Positions 1-9,257 of a stretch of DNA of 64,000 bases are shown in pieces. The stretch is taken from NCBI GenBank assembly GCA_020736575.1, contig JAGPYM010000022.1, positions 372,001 to 436,000 on the forward strand. Reading direction: 5' to 3'. Source of the stretch: Thelonectria olida. Lineage: Eukaryota > Ascomycota > Sordariomycetes > Hypocreales > Nectriaceae. How positions within the stretch are numbered: the first letter of the stretch is position 1; each line of letters opens with the position of its first letter. Position numbers and translations under genes: made by a program. A model generated the notes under the pieces. The model did not search any database. It had not been told where the DNA came from and saw nothing but the letters and a program-made list of their open reading frames with translations.

Positions 1-374
1 TACTGAGCCAAAGCCATACGACACTAAATCTGGAGCCAGCGACACCTGAACGTAAGCAATCCAAGAGCCCCTCCGAAACGCACCCAACTATCCGAGAAGC
101 TGTCTGATTTGCTCGGTCACGATCTGGCGCATATCAAATGAACAGCCCGACCTGACAGCCCATTCTGCAGTGTCAGTGAGACGAGCACAGATATGCAACC
201 TTATCTGAACACTCCAGGATTGTTGCCGACATCAACTTTAGGGTTACGCTGTCTTTTCTTCCAATATCCCGCCTTTCGGAAGATCAGCAATAAATCTTTC
301 AAGAAGGGTGAAGGCCTACACAATCGGCTCGGCAGCCTCCGAATAAATCATGGTAAAGAGTGGGAATGGCCCCG
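1..374. other. Left edge, no gene recognised
   Basis: Short open frames are present but none has a recognisable domain, a splice structure or a conserved look. I see nothing more specific here. Confidence 0.5.
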
Positions 375-725
375 CTAGGTCACTCCAGCTTCTGCCCGCT
401 TGCGTTCTTTTAGCTCACGCCTCAAATCGTCTGGATGTGAACGGTCTTCCTGAGCCCTCATGTATATGTCGACGGCAACGCTCGCGTCGCGATAACAGGG
501 CGCTCGGAGGACCCATCCAGTTTCTCTCTCGGATCTTATAATAGATTCGAGCGTGGTAAAGATCCGTATTAACTGCACGTAAGCCAGCCGTCGGAGCAGA
601 TGCGTTCCTTCATGTCCACAAATGACCCTGTCCACAGCTTTGAAAGCGGCAATAATACGGGGGTCTGAGCTAGCAATATCATCTGGCATCATGGTCTTAC
701 CAAGCAATGAGATCCAGTCTGCCAT
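375..725 (-). CDS. Truncated conserved fungal protein of unknown function
   Basis: A 116-codon frame starts at an ATG at 725. The protein has a helical block around residues 25-90 with the pattern HLLRRLAYVQL, then a basic stretch with YRDASVAVDIYMRAQ, ending in a charged RRELKERKR tail. From memory this resembles a widespread fungal family of unknown function whose members continue with a segment containing PSPLF; that continuation is missing here, so the copy looks C-terminally truncated. No catalytic motif is visible. It lies alone with no obvious partner. It could also be an unspliced exon of a longer gene. The family resemblance is recalled, not computed. Confidence 0.4.
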   Translation of the reverse strand: MADWISLLGKTMMPDDIASSDPRIIAAFKAVDRVICGHEGTHLLRRLAYVQLIRIFTTLESIIRSERETGWVLRAPCYRDASVAVDIYMRAQEDRSHPDDLRRELKERKRAEAGVT

Positions 726-1640
726 TGCATTCTCGCAATTCTTGGCGAAGATATTTTATTGGATCGTGCCCGACCAGCGTGTGACTTAGCGAAGTCAAAT
801 GTGCTAACTTGCGCAGGCTATGACTTGCCTATTTCGGCGGTCGGCTCTCTGGACGACGGATCGGACTAAATCGCCTAAGATACAAGATCGTCAATGTCCC
901 AAAGGAGTCTTACCTTTTCTGGTTATCGTACCTCTCCCGTGGTACCTTGTGGAGATGATTGCTCTTTGTCTTTGATCTTACTGACCTCACCTTGCCGGTG
1001 GGGGGCTTGCCACAAGCTCCAGATCCAAAGGTCGGCATCTCATTTATCCCCGCTCTGGGATCGTGACTGTCGATCTGCATTAAGTCTGAAGTAATATTGC
1101 CTTTACCATGATGGGCGGTACCGGGAAGCGGAAGCGCCATTCGAGCGAGTGATAGAGACTAGTAAGACGAAGCTCGGCACTGATTGCCTCAATATTGGTT
1201 AGTTGTCGGGCTATCCGCGGTTACCGCCACGCAACCTTGTAAATACGAGAATAAGCCTACAGAATATGACACGAGAAGTGGCTGCTTAGAATGGCGCTGG
1301 CTAGAATTAGCGACGTAAAAAGAAGCAGGGATGTTTTGACTATAGACATGCACAGAAGGCATTTGCATGTTTCTTTCTCTAATCAGCGCTGAATATTTTT
1401 AGCTAGAGGTAAGCCAGACCATCTAAGATATCTTCGGGGACTTTTAGCACAAATCGGGTCCGCAGTCTAGGCTCGTATTTTTCCGTTATACGACACTGTT
1501 TAGTGAGCGAGCCTCAGCCGCCGAAATGTTACTGCACACCGACTATGCGCCCAGATGATTTTGCGTGCTAGGCGGGATTTCCAGGTCTCCGGGATTCCAG
1601 GCTCCACTGGCTATTGTCGTGTTTAGGTCACCAGTACTCC
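726..1640. other. Intergenic, no supported gene
   Basis: A 76-codon minus-strand frame (910-1140, ATG at 1140) exists, but it has no recognisable domain and low-complexity composition. The rest is mixed-composition DNA leading to the promoter of the secreted-protein gene. Confidence 0.45.
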
Positions 1641-1648
1641 GTACTCCG

Positions 1649-1656
1649 TATATAAG
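1649..1656 (+). promoter_or_regulatory. Putative TATA box of the secreted-protein gene
   Basis: The sequence TATATAAG lies about 118 bp upstream of the ATG at 1774, followed by a pyrimidine-rich leader. This fits a strong TATA-type fungal promoter, as is common for highly expressed secreted proteins. It is inferred from position and sequence only. Confidence 0.45.
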
Positions 1657-1773
1657 TGTTACGTTCAACCATTATCTTCAATCGCATCGCGACTCACTCC
1701 ATCCGTCCTCTGCCATTTTCATTCAAAAGAAGTCTTCAAGCTCCCATTCAGACCGCAAACTGGAGTCATCACC

Positions 1774-2259
1774 ATGAGATACCTGCCCCTCATCCTCGCT
1801 GTCCTCCCTCTCGGGGCCCAGGCCATCTGCAAGGACCCGCCGTGCCGCCCCGAACCGGTGGACCCCCCTGTCCCCGCCTGCGCCTCGGCCGACCGCTGCG
1901 GCACCGCCTGCTGCGGTCGGTTTAGTCTTAGTGGCTACTCCTACCCTCACTGCGCCAACCCGGCCAAGAGCCTGTGCTGCCCCGAGGGCTGGGTCGAGGT
2001 CGGCAACACGGGCAAGTGCTGTCCCCGGGGGTTCATCCTGCTCGGGGGCGCCAAGTGCTACCCCCGGCGCACCGTCCTGTGCGGCGGGGAGTACTGCGTC
2101 GGCTTGTGTGATTCCGTCTCCCGAAAGTGCCGGTCCACCATCACGGACCAGGAGTGCCAGGCATTGGGCTGGGCGGGAGCTTACGCTACGACCCCTAGGA
2201 GCTATTCTTGCGACACCTACGACGAGATGGGATGCTGCCAACCCGTTCCCCCCCAATGA
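1774..2259 (+). CDS. Small secreted cysteine-rich protein (effector-like)
   Basis: An intact 161-codon single-exon gene. Residues 1-17 form a classical signal peptide (basic Arg2, hydrophobic core, AQA cleavage site), so the product is predicted to be secreted. The mature part holds 20 cysteines, an even number, including four adjacent CC pairs spaced by GW- and G-rich stretches, somewhat reminiscent of granulin-like or other multi-disulphide proteins. The coding region is very GC-rich compared with the AT-rich DNA that follows. A TATA-like box is correctly placed upstream. No enzymatic motif is seen. It could be a plant- or host-directed effector, an antimicrobial protein or a wall-associated protein; the sequence does not decide between them. 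Confidence 0.75.
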   Translation: MRYLPLILAVLPLGAQAICKDPPCRPEPVDPPVPACASADRCGTACCGRFSLSGYSYPHCANPAKSLCCPEGWVEVGNTGKCCPRGFILLGGAKCYPRRTVLCGGEYCVGLCDSVSRKCRSTITDQECQALGWAGAYATTPRSYSCDTYDEMGCCQPVPPQ

Positions 2260-2289
2260 GTGGTCAGCTGTCAGATGCCTAATGCGTGG

Positions 2290-2640
2290 AAGTCGGGGGA
2301 ATACTTGATCCGGACTTGCCCGAGGATTTCCCGCCTTGCTGGATACTTTTAACAATGATATATATTCTGTCATTACTGCATATTTTAGTCTCGATACATC
2401 GTTAGTATATGTTACATAGGTCACAAGCTTTAGGAAAAGGACCATATTACATTCCTTTCAATCTGGCTCTTCTAGCTACATTCTAACAATATCTTAAAAT
2501 ACATTCCTTAAAGACCCCTTTTTCTAGCTATTTCTAGTATATTATTTTATATATAAAAGGCTTCTTTTGCCTTTATAAATAGTAAAGAAATTAAGAGCTT
2601 TTTTATAACTTTCTTTATAACCTATACCTGTTAAGCGGCC
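2290..2640. other. AT-rich block
   Basis: The DNA drops to strongly AT-rich composition (best seen around 2480-2620) between GC-rich coding regions. This fits a decayed or RIP-mutated repeat, but no transposon coding sequence or terminal repeat can be read in it. Confidence 0.4.
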
Positions 2641-2677
2641 AAGGCGATGTTTTGTCTGCGTCGGAAAGGCTCTCTCC

Positions 2678-2875
2678 TTGGCGCCAGATGATGCGGCTGT
2701 GGAGGACCTCATCCGCGAGTTTTACACGGCCGGCGATTTATCTAAGCACTTCCGGCGGAGGCACCTATGCAATCTGCAGGACAGCAATATTTACTGTAAG
2801 GTTTGTGAGACGTCGCTCGATCACAAGATGCACTCTCAGAATCATGCCATGCGGGTCCATGGACTTAAATCTTGA
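2678..2875 (+). pseudogene. C2H2 zinc-finger remnant, like the tail of FluG/DUF3435-type proteins
   Basis: A 65-codon open stretch without an ATG (its first codon is TTG). It contains a complete C-x2-C-x12-H-x4-H finger (CKVC...NHAMRVH, about residues 40-61), preceded by a basic segment DLSKHFRRRHL that looks like the end of another finger. This layout matches my memory of the C-terminal fingers of fungal FluG-domain/DUF3435 proteins, a family related to tyrosine recombinases. Only the tail is present; no recombinase core is seen nearby. It sits just after an AT-rich block, so a larger element may have decayed here. The family assignment is recalled from pattern only. Confidence 0.4.
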
Positions 2876-2955
2876 GCGGCTTCGTCTCTATACATCTTCG
2901 AATGGCAGTGACATTTTAGACATTAGAATACATTACCATGTAAGATAGAATACAT

Positions 2956-3330
2956 TCAAAGCGTTTCATCAACTAGCGTATCACATCCTTTGAGACAGTG
3001 GGCATCGGATCCAGCCAGAGTTGTTGAGGAAGATACCGTGTCCGGATGGTTGGAACCCAGCACTCGGCCTCGTGCAATAACGCAGCGCTGCATTAAGGTC
3101 AGAGCATCTCCAGAACGGCCTTGGCCTTTCCATATAAAGGCCAGGTTGGCCATCCTGCTTAGCGTATCGGGATGCTCCTCCCCTAGCACCCTCTTTGTTG
3201 TCTCCATCACTGGCACTTGCAGCTCTTCAGCCTCCTTCCATCGCCCTTGACTCCAGTATGTCGACGCCAGGGGGCCCATGCTTGCCAGCGTGCCTGGATG
3301 CTCCTCCCCTAGCGGGAAATCTACTGTGGG
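2956..3330 (-). pseudogene. Tetratricopeptide (kinesin-light-chain type) repeat relic of an NLR
   Basis: The minus strand encodes a clean run of 42-residue TPR units with the hallmark motif GEEHPxTL (twice) and GSNHPDT, separated by W-x-QGRW-K-EAEEL type helices. Such repeats form the C-terminal sensor of fungal NB-ARC-TPR receptors. The frame continues upstream of the ATG at 3279 to about 3330 without a start, and downstream degenerates after the third unit. No NB-ARC is present. It runs on the same strand and directly downstream of the HeLo remnant, so one HeLo-NB-ARC-TPR gene may have lost its middle. It is clearly a fragment. Confidence 0.6.
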
Positions 3331-3449
3331 ATATGTTGGTATGGGACTGAAGGATCAACTCGGTTGGTGACTACGAGTAGTGGGCTCTGTGGCCTTTTTC
3401 TTCGGAATGGAAGTAATCGCATCTTATTCCCTCTCTCAAATGATCGATA

Positions 3450-3524
3450 GAAGCAGTCGACGCAGTTGTTGAACAGAGCCGCAACGCTCAAAGCGCCGGC
3501 CACGGTGCCGAAGACTTCGGCCAA
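3450..3524 (-). pseudogene. HeLo-domain N-terminal remnant (HET-S-like), start codon lost
   Basis: The first 25 codons match the start of HeLo domains of HET-S-type cell-death effectors: AEVFGTVAGALSVAALFNNC followed by VDCF. This N-terminal helix is the membrane-targeting segment in that family. After CVDCF the similarity stops abruptly. The codon in the initiator position is TTG, not ATG, so both the start and the rest of the domain are gone. The remnant is divergent from the HET-s-motif NLR that begins 85-193 bp away, as in the Podospora het-S/nwd2 pair. Alternatively it was the N-terminus of a HeLo-NB-ARC-TPR gene whose TPR end lies just downstream. Confidence 0.6.
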
Positions 3525-3608
3525 TGCTGGGTAGTGTGAGGCGAATCGATGCGGAGTTTTCTGGTGTCTGAGGTGGTTGGTGCCAGCGGCGCCGTGTGAG
3601 GGGATGGT

Positions 3609-6552
3609 GTGGCTGACGAAAGAACGTGTCCCAGTGGTCCATTAAGCGCCGCTACGGGCAACTACAAACCGCCAGCTAGTTCAGGGGGAACTTCGCTAAC
3701 CATCGACAATGCCAGAATGGCATCGACAAACCGTGACGAATATACAATGAACTCCGTTAGGGACCTGAGGGCCGACGGTCCTAGCAGAGTTCATGTGGGA
3801 AACAACTACACTGAAGTCCACAGCTACAACGAACCTAACCGCAATCGATGCCTTGCCGATCTACGATTGAGCGACCCCCGCGACGACAAGACGCGCATCG
3901 AGCAGACAAAGGGTGGTCTTCTCAAGGACTCGTATAAGTGGATTCTGGATCACGAGGACTTTCGGAGATGGCGAGATGACAGAGAAAGTCGATTGCTCTG
4001 GATCAAAGGCGACGCCGGCAAGGGCAAGACAATGTTAATGTGCGGCATCATCGACGAACTATCGCAGTACCGCGTGCAAATAGCCAACGCGAGCAAGGGA
4101 GGTCTGTTCGGTGACGTTGCGGTGAAGATGTCGCACCGATTCAAGAAATTGTCGCTCTCGCCAACACACTCACGTCCCGTGTCATTTTTCTTCTGTCAAG
4201 GGACCGATTCCCGACTCAACAGGGCCGCAGCCGTGTTGCGAGGACTGATGTACGTTTTGCTCTATCAACAACCATCGCTCATCTCGCACATCCAAAGCGA
4301 ATACGACCATGCAGGTCGACGACTCTTCGAGGATACAAACGTGTTTTATACCTTGTCCCGGGCTCTGCTTAGCATGCTTCGCGATCGTCGCGCCAAGGGT
4401 TGCTACATGATTATCGACGCCCTTGACGAATGCGAGCAAGACCTACCACAACTCTTAGACTTTATTGTCCAGAGCGCATCTGAATCTGCTTACATCAAAT
4501 GGATCGTCTCATGCCGAAACAGACCCGATATTGAGCACCAGCTACATCGCGCTGATTCAAAAACGAGGCTAAGCCTTGAGCTGAACGCACGCCATGTCGC
4601 CCAGGCCGTCAATACGTACGTCGACCACAAAGTCGCGCACCTCGTGTCGCTGAAGGGCAACAAATCACTGCAAGATCAAGTTCGGGATGAGATGCGTTGT
4701 AAGGCCGATGGAACCTTCCTCTGGGTGGCTCTCGTCGCACAGGAACTTCAGAAGGTCCAGAGCTGGGACGTCATAAGTGTCCTCAAGCAGATGCCGTCGG
4801 GCCTAACGCCACTATACCGTCGGATGATGAATCACATCGAAAAATTGAGGTCTCAAGACAGGCAGTTCTGTCGCCTTGTTATTTCGGCGGCAACTGTCGC
4901 TTACCGGCCGCTCCGCTTGTGTGAGCTGGGCGTGCTATCCGGTTTGCCTCGAGATGTCTCCGATGACCTTCGATCTGTGGTAGATATGTGTGCCTCATTT
5001 CTTACGACCCGGGATGACCATGTCTACCTCATTCATCAGTCCGTCAAGGATTTCCTGACGAGCATGGAGTCGAATGCAATTTTCCAGCATGGATTGGCAG
5101 CCGCACATCGTAATATATTCTTGAAATCGATACAAATCATGAAGGAAGCCCTACGACGTGATATGTACGACTTACACCATCCCGGCATCTCTATCGACGA
5201 CGTCCGCCAGCCTGTACCAGACCCGTTAGCCCCGGTACAGTACTCGTGCTTCTATTGGGTGGACCACCTAAGCGATGCCATCTTGCACAAGACTTCGACG
5301 CCCATCGACGACCTTGACGATGACGGCACAGTCGCTCGGTTTCTCGGCAAGAAGTACCTCTACTGGCTCGAGGCGCTTGGCCTTCTCCAAGGTATGCCGG
5401 ACGGGGTGGCTGCTATAACGAAGCTCGAGACATTGGTAGTAAGTGGGTTGGCTTTATCATCGTATGGAACCGATATGCTAATGAATGTCTCTCCTAGGAA
5501 CGGTCCGACGGGAGCCGCTTGTTCGACCTCGTCCGAGATGCACGCCGATTTATCTTATCGCACGGATGGGCGATTGGAAACGCGCCTCTTCAGGCATATG
5601 CGTCGGCACTTATATTTAGTCCTAGGCGTAGCATAACGAGAAAGTTATTCGAAAGGGAAGCGCCAAATTGGGTTGTAGCTAAACCCGCTATGGCAGAGGA
5701 TTGGAATGCATGTCTAGCGACACTTGAGGGCCATAGCAACGTAGTTTGGTCGGTGGCCTTCTCGCCCGATGGCCAGCGCCTCACATCAGCATCTTCGGAT
5801 AAGACCGTCAAGCTCTGGGATGCTACGTCCGGCCGCTGTGAGGCGATACTTGAGGGCCATAGCGGTGCGGTTGTGTCGGTGGCCTTCTCGCCCGATGGCC
5901 AGCGCCTCGCATCGGCGTCACGGGACCGGACCGTCAAGCTCTGGATGCCACACCCGGCCACTGTCAGACGACACTCGAGGGCCATAGCAACGCGGTTAGC
6001 TCGGTGGCCTTCTCGCCCGATGGCCAGCGCCTCGCATCGGCATCTTGGGATGGGACCGTCAAGCTCTGGGATGCTACGTCCGGCCGCTGTGAGGCGATAC
6101 TTGAGGGTCATAGCAAGGGGGTTAGCTCGGTGGCCTTCTCGCCCGGTGGCCAGCGCCTCGCATCGGCATCTTCGGATAACACCATCAAGCTCTGGGATGC
6201 TACATCCGGCCGCTGTGAGGTAGCGCTTGATGTAGGTATGTGCCTTTGGACTATCCGTTTCGACGAGACCGGCGCGCATCTTCTAACGGATGCTGGCGCT
6301 TTCGACCTGAGCGCGCCCTCGCCACCCGCTGCATCCGGTCGCCTGCATTACCTGCGTCAACGTCAACTCTATGGCATTAGTGGCGATGGCTTATGGATCA
6401 CGTATCAGGGTCGGAACCTGCTCTGGCTCCCGTCAGAGTATCGTCCCAGGACATCAGCGATTGCGGCCTCGACTATGGCTGTCGGCAGTAGGTCGGGACG
6501 GGTCTTAATCTTCCGGTTCTTGGGGGAAGCTCTGGTTAGGTGCTGTAACTGA
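3609..6552 (+). pseudogene. NACHT-WD40 receptor with N-terminal HET-s-type amyloid motif, frameshifted
   Basis: An NLR of the HET-E/NWD2 class. The first ATG in frame is at 3717 (residue 37 of the open frame); 3609 is GTG and a stop lies just upstream. Residues 48-67 (NSVRDLRADGPSRVHVGNNY) match HET-s repeat spacing. The NACHT follows, with Walker A GDAGKGKT (134-141) and Walker B IIDALDEC (268-275). A 59-bp intron at 5439-5497 (GTAAGT, branch GCTAATG, TAG) joins in phase to the linker and four WD40 repeats. In the second repeat one G is missing at about 5943 (CTCTGG-ATG where the other repeats have CTCTGGGATG), shifting the frame. After that point the second frame continues through two more repeats and a normal C-terminal tail ending at 6552. 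Otherwise the gene is well preserved, so an assembly error cannot be excluded. Confidence 0.75.
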
Positions 6553-6858
6553 CAGAGAGCACAAACGGCGTACTCGACTCTATGGCCTCCCAATTTCGGT
6601 TCCGTTTTGAGAATTGTCAGCCATCTCCAGGCTGCTGAGAAGCGGGCCCCTGAATTGACATGGCTGAAGGCTGCTGTCTGCGGTGGATTGGGCACGATTC
6701 GTTCATGAAAACACAACACGGCGCAACTACTCGACCTAGCGCTAAACCAGATCATATTTGGTGGCGGCAAGTGCCTTGGCCATGAGCCGGCAGTCTCCAG
6801 CTGCTCGCAGCGAGCCAAAAATCCCGAAGCATATACTCTCTCTATCTATTCGCTCCCC

Positions 6859-7690
6859 ATGGCCGAAACCGTCGGATTAGCCGTGAGAGTCATCGCAATT
6901 ATCGAGCTGTCCGCCAAGGTCTCCGCTCTATGCCTCGACTACTCCACTGTGAACGCCACGGGAATGGTGCTCGCAGGTTGCGTTGCCTCACCTTGCGAAC
7001 AGGCGCTGGCAGACATGCCTGTGACCTCCGTGTCGGATGCGTTACTCGTCTTTCTCGAGGGAGGGATCGTCGTGCGCCACCTCGGTCGTAACATAGCACA
7101 ACACGGCATAAGAGATCGAGCACTAATATGGTGTAATAAGTTTGTCGATATTACGGTAGGGGAGAGATGGGTTGAGGGTAAAGAGCCTGCTCGCGGCGGG
7201 CTTCCCCGTTATTCATCAACTCCAGGGTGCTCAATGATCAACAAGAAACCCGCGACGGGAGATGACGCTCTGCATTCCGTGGCCAGGAGCACCTCGTCTT
7301 CTCGGGGCTGGCGGCGCAGACCACTTCAGGGTTCACTGCGAGCTGAGCCGCTGGCCACCACTAGTGTTGTCACGTTGCGGGATGAGGTCGGTCATTGGCG
7401 TCTATGTGGATGGTCCCGTTGAGCATCCTAACGAATCGCCGCCTTTGGCTGTTGTAGCGTGTAAGTGAACAAGCCCAAACTTGAGATAATCTGGTTTTGT
7501 TCAATTCTATTCTAGCGTGTAAGTGAACCCGATCCAGTCTGAATCGTTCTCTTTACTAATACAATCATCAGTCACCGCTATCGCGGGCAGTGGAGAATGA
7601 AAACCGTAACGCGGTAGAGCTACTGCTCAAGTACGGTGCTCGGCCAGGTTTCTATGGCGACAACCCTTACACACCGCTGGGGTTGGCTTA
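6859..7690 (+). pseudogene. HeLo-like-N / ankyrin NLR relic
   Basis: An ATG at 6859 starts a peptide AETVGLAVRVIAIIELSAKV that matches the beginning of the fungal HeLo-like N-terminal domain (PF17111) seen intact at 29.3-29.8 kb. Similarity is lost after about 35 residues. Further on, ankyrin-type pieces appear in several frames: one with NESPPLAVVAC before 7460, and one with NRNAVELLLKYGARP followed by YTPLGLA at 7572-7690. An intron-like segment 7461-7571 (GTAAGT, TTACTAAT branch, CAG) separates them. It also holds a 16-bp direct duplication of the donor region (7455-7470 and 7513-7528). The middle of the receptor is gone. I read this as a decayed NLR with an ankyrin sensor. Confidence 0.5.
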
Positions 7691-7987
7691 GATGCTTGGG
7701 AGCCACACCATCTTCCAGATGCTGAAATCTACTGTGCGATCTCTTAAGACCTTCAAAATTAACATGCTTCGTCCACTTACAGCAGATCAAGTCCACTGAT
7801 GGAATTGTGATTGCCTGGCAAGCGTAGCAGCGAGGCCAACCCCGCTGTTCTCGAGGTGGGGCGGCGATGGAGCTGTGTTCGACTGCTTCGGCGTCAGCAG
7901 TCAAGCAACATGTGAGTTTTCTAGCCACAAACACGCGATTTGACGTAGCGATTATTATGCTAATCGATATTGAAGGCGCTGAGGAAG

Positions 7988-9257
7988 CTATAGCAGTTCA
8001 GATTGCCATGTACTCACGTAGTCCTCGCTATATTTAAATTGGCTGATCTTTTCCCACTTGCCATCGTCGTCCTGGACGAATCCCTTCATTCTTCCGTCTA
8101 TGTCTTGGTTAAAGGACGAGGGGTCTTGGATAAAGGATGAGGGGTCTTGGTTTAAGGATGAGGGGTCTTGGTTAAAGGACGAGGGGTCTTGGTTCAAGGA
8201 CAAGAGGTCTTGGATAAAGGACGAGGGGTCTTGGTTAAAGGATGAGGGGTCTTGGTTTAAGGACGAGGGGTCTTGGTTCAAGGACAAGAGGTCTTGGATA
8301 AAGGACGAGGGGTCTTGGTTGAAGGTCGAGGGGTCTTGGTTAAAGGTCGAGGGGTCGTCCACCTCCCGGGTTTGTGGGGCTTCTACTCTGGCTGGTTCAT
8401 TTTGCCCTTGCTGGGCTGGCGCATTGATCTCCGTGCTCGTTCTCACACTGGTGCAGCCAACCTTGAATCCTCGAGACTTCTACCAGCGGACCGATTTTCC
8501 GCCCAGAGCCGACAGGAGAGAGGTCCTGTGTCGAGTCCTTCACCTCATCTACGCCTTGGTCAGGCCTGTCCCAGACTGCGTGTAGCTTTACCCCGTCGGA
8601 TGCGGCGAGGGGAACCCAAGGTGACGGCGACAGAGTCACTATTGGACGAGAGATGCGCAGAGCCTGTTCTTTCTGACCACTCTGCCCTGCGAGTTCCTCG
8701 GGTTTCTTTTCAAAACCCTCTTTGGCATCGACGACGCCAAGCTTTTCCTGCGAGCACAAGAACGACGGAGTGATGGTGCATTCAATGGGCTCATCCGACC
8801 ACGTCAACGGAATCCCGTACGCTTCAACATCATCCGCCTTCCAGGGGTCGGGTGTCGTCCCTGCCAGATACTCCTCATACCATTCATCCCTCAACAAGTC
8901 GTCGGGGGTGGGCAGAACCTTGAATCCGTAGTACACGTCCGACATGTGGCCCGGGGGGGTCCGCTTGTAGCGCTCCCTCAGCGTGTTGATGATGAGGGTG
9001 CATAGCTGGCACTCGCTGGAGCGCTGGATGATGACCTCGAGGTTGCCGAGCGGGATGCCGGGCTTGGGCTTGGAGCCATCTTCGGGCGAGTAGACGAGGG
9101 ATTTAAAGTCGATGGCTGCGCAGGTGCTGCAAAGGGGGTCGACTGAACCCATCGGGGCAGGGTGTTGTGTTTGAATCGCCCAGTCGACGTGTTTGCCTCG
9201 AGGATAATACCACTTGGAGGGATTAGAATGAAGATGCGTATTTTCCTCTCGTCGCAT
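7988..9257 (-). pseudogene. HET-domain-like protein with expanded 7-residue repeats
   Basis: Starting at the ATG at 9257, the minus strand encodes about 286 residues typical of the region preceding a HET domain. It has a CSTCAAIDF motif, GIPLGNLEVIIQRSSECQLC, and near the end WLHQCENEHGDQC, which in HET proteins directly precedes the HET core. The frame stops at 8397. A second frame (8446-7988) carries twelve 7-residue repeats of the DPSSFNQ type and a short acidic tail with DDDGKWEKISQF. The conserved HET core itself is absent. The repeats may have expanded into the gene and disrupted it, or an unseen intron may join the two frames. HET proteins trigger incompatibility cell death; this copy probably cannot. 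Confidence 0.5.
8100..8355. repeat. 21-bp minisatellite, about 12 units
   Basis: Twelve head-to-tail 21-bp units are visible (plus-strand core GGTCTTGGTTAAAGGACGAG). Variant units recur in the order A-B-C-D, giving a higher-order period of about 84 bp. Because 21 is a multiple of three, both strands stay open: minus encodes DPSSFNQ-like repeats, plus encodes KDEGSWL-like repeats. The minus strand continues the HET-like gene, so it is the likelier coding strand. Confidence 0.9.

Noticed and set aside
1719..2445. 240-codon minus-strand frame over the secreted-protein gene
   Set aside because: Ala/Gly/Arg-rich antisense of a GC-rich gene with a signal peptide on the other strand.
5590..6279. 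Long minus-strand open frame opposite the WD40 repeats
   Set aside because: It is the antisense reading of repeated GC-rich WD40 DNA; the plus strand carries the conserved protein.
8100..8355. CRISPR array
   Set aside because: Units are directly adjacent with no unique spacers, and this is fungal nuclear DNA.
8058..8585. Plus-strand protein with KDEGSWL repeats
   Set aside because: The 21-bp period keeps both strands open. The minus strand continues HET-like sequence, so the plus frame is probably a shadow.
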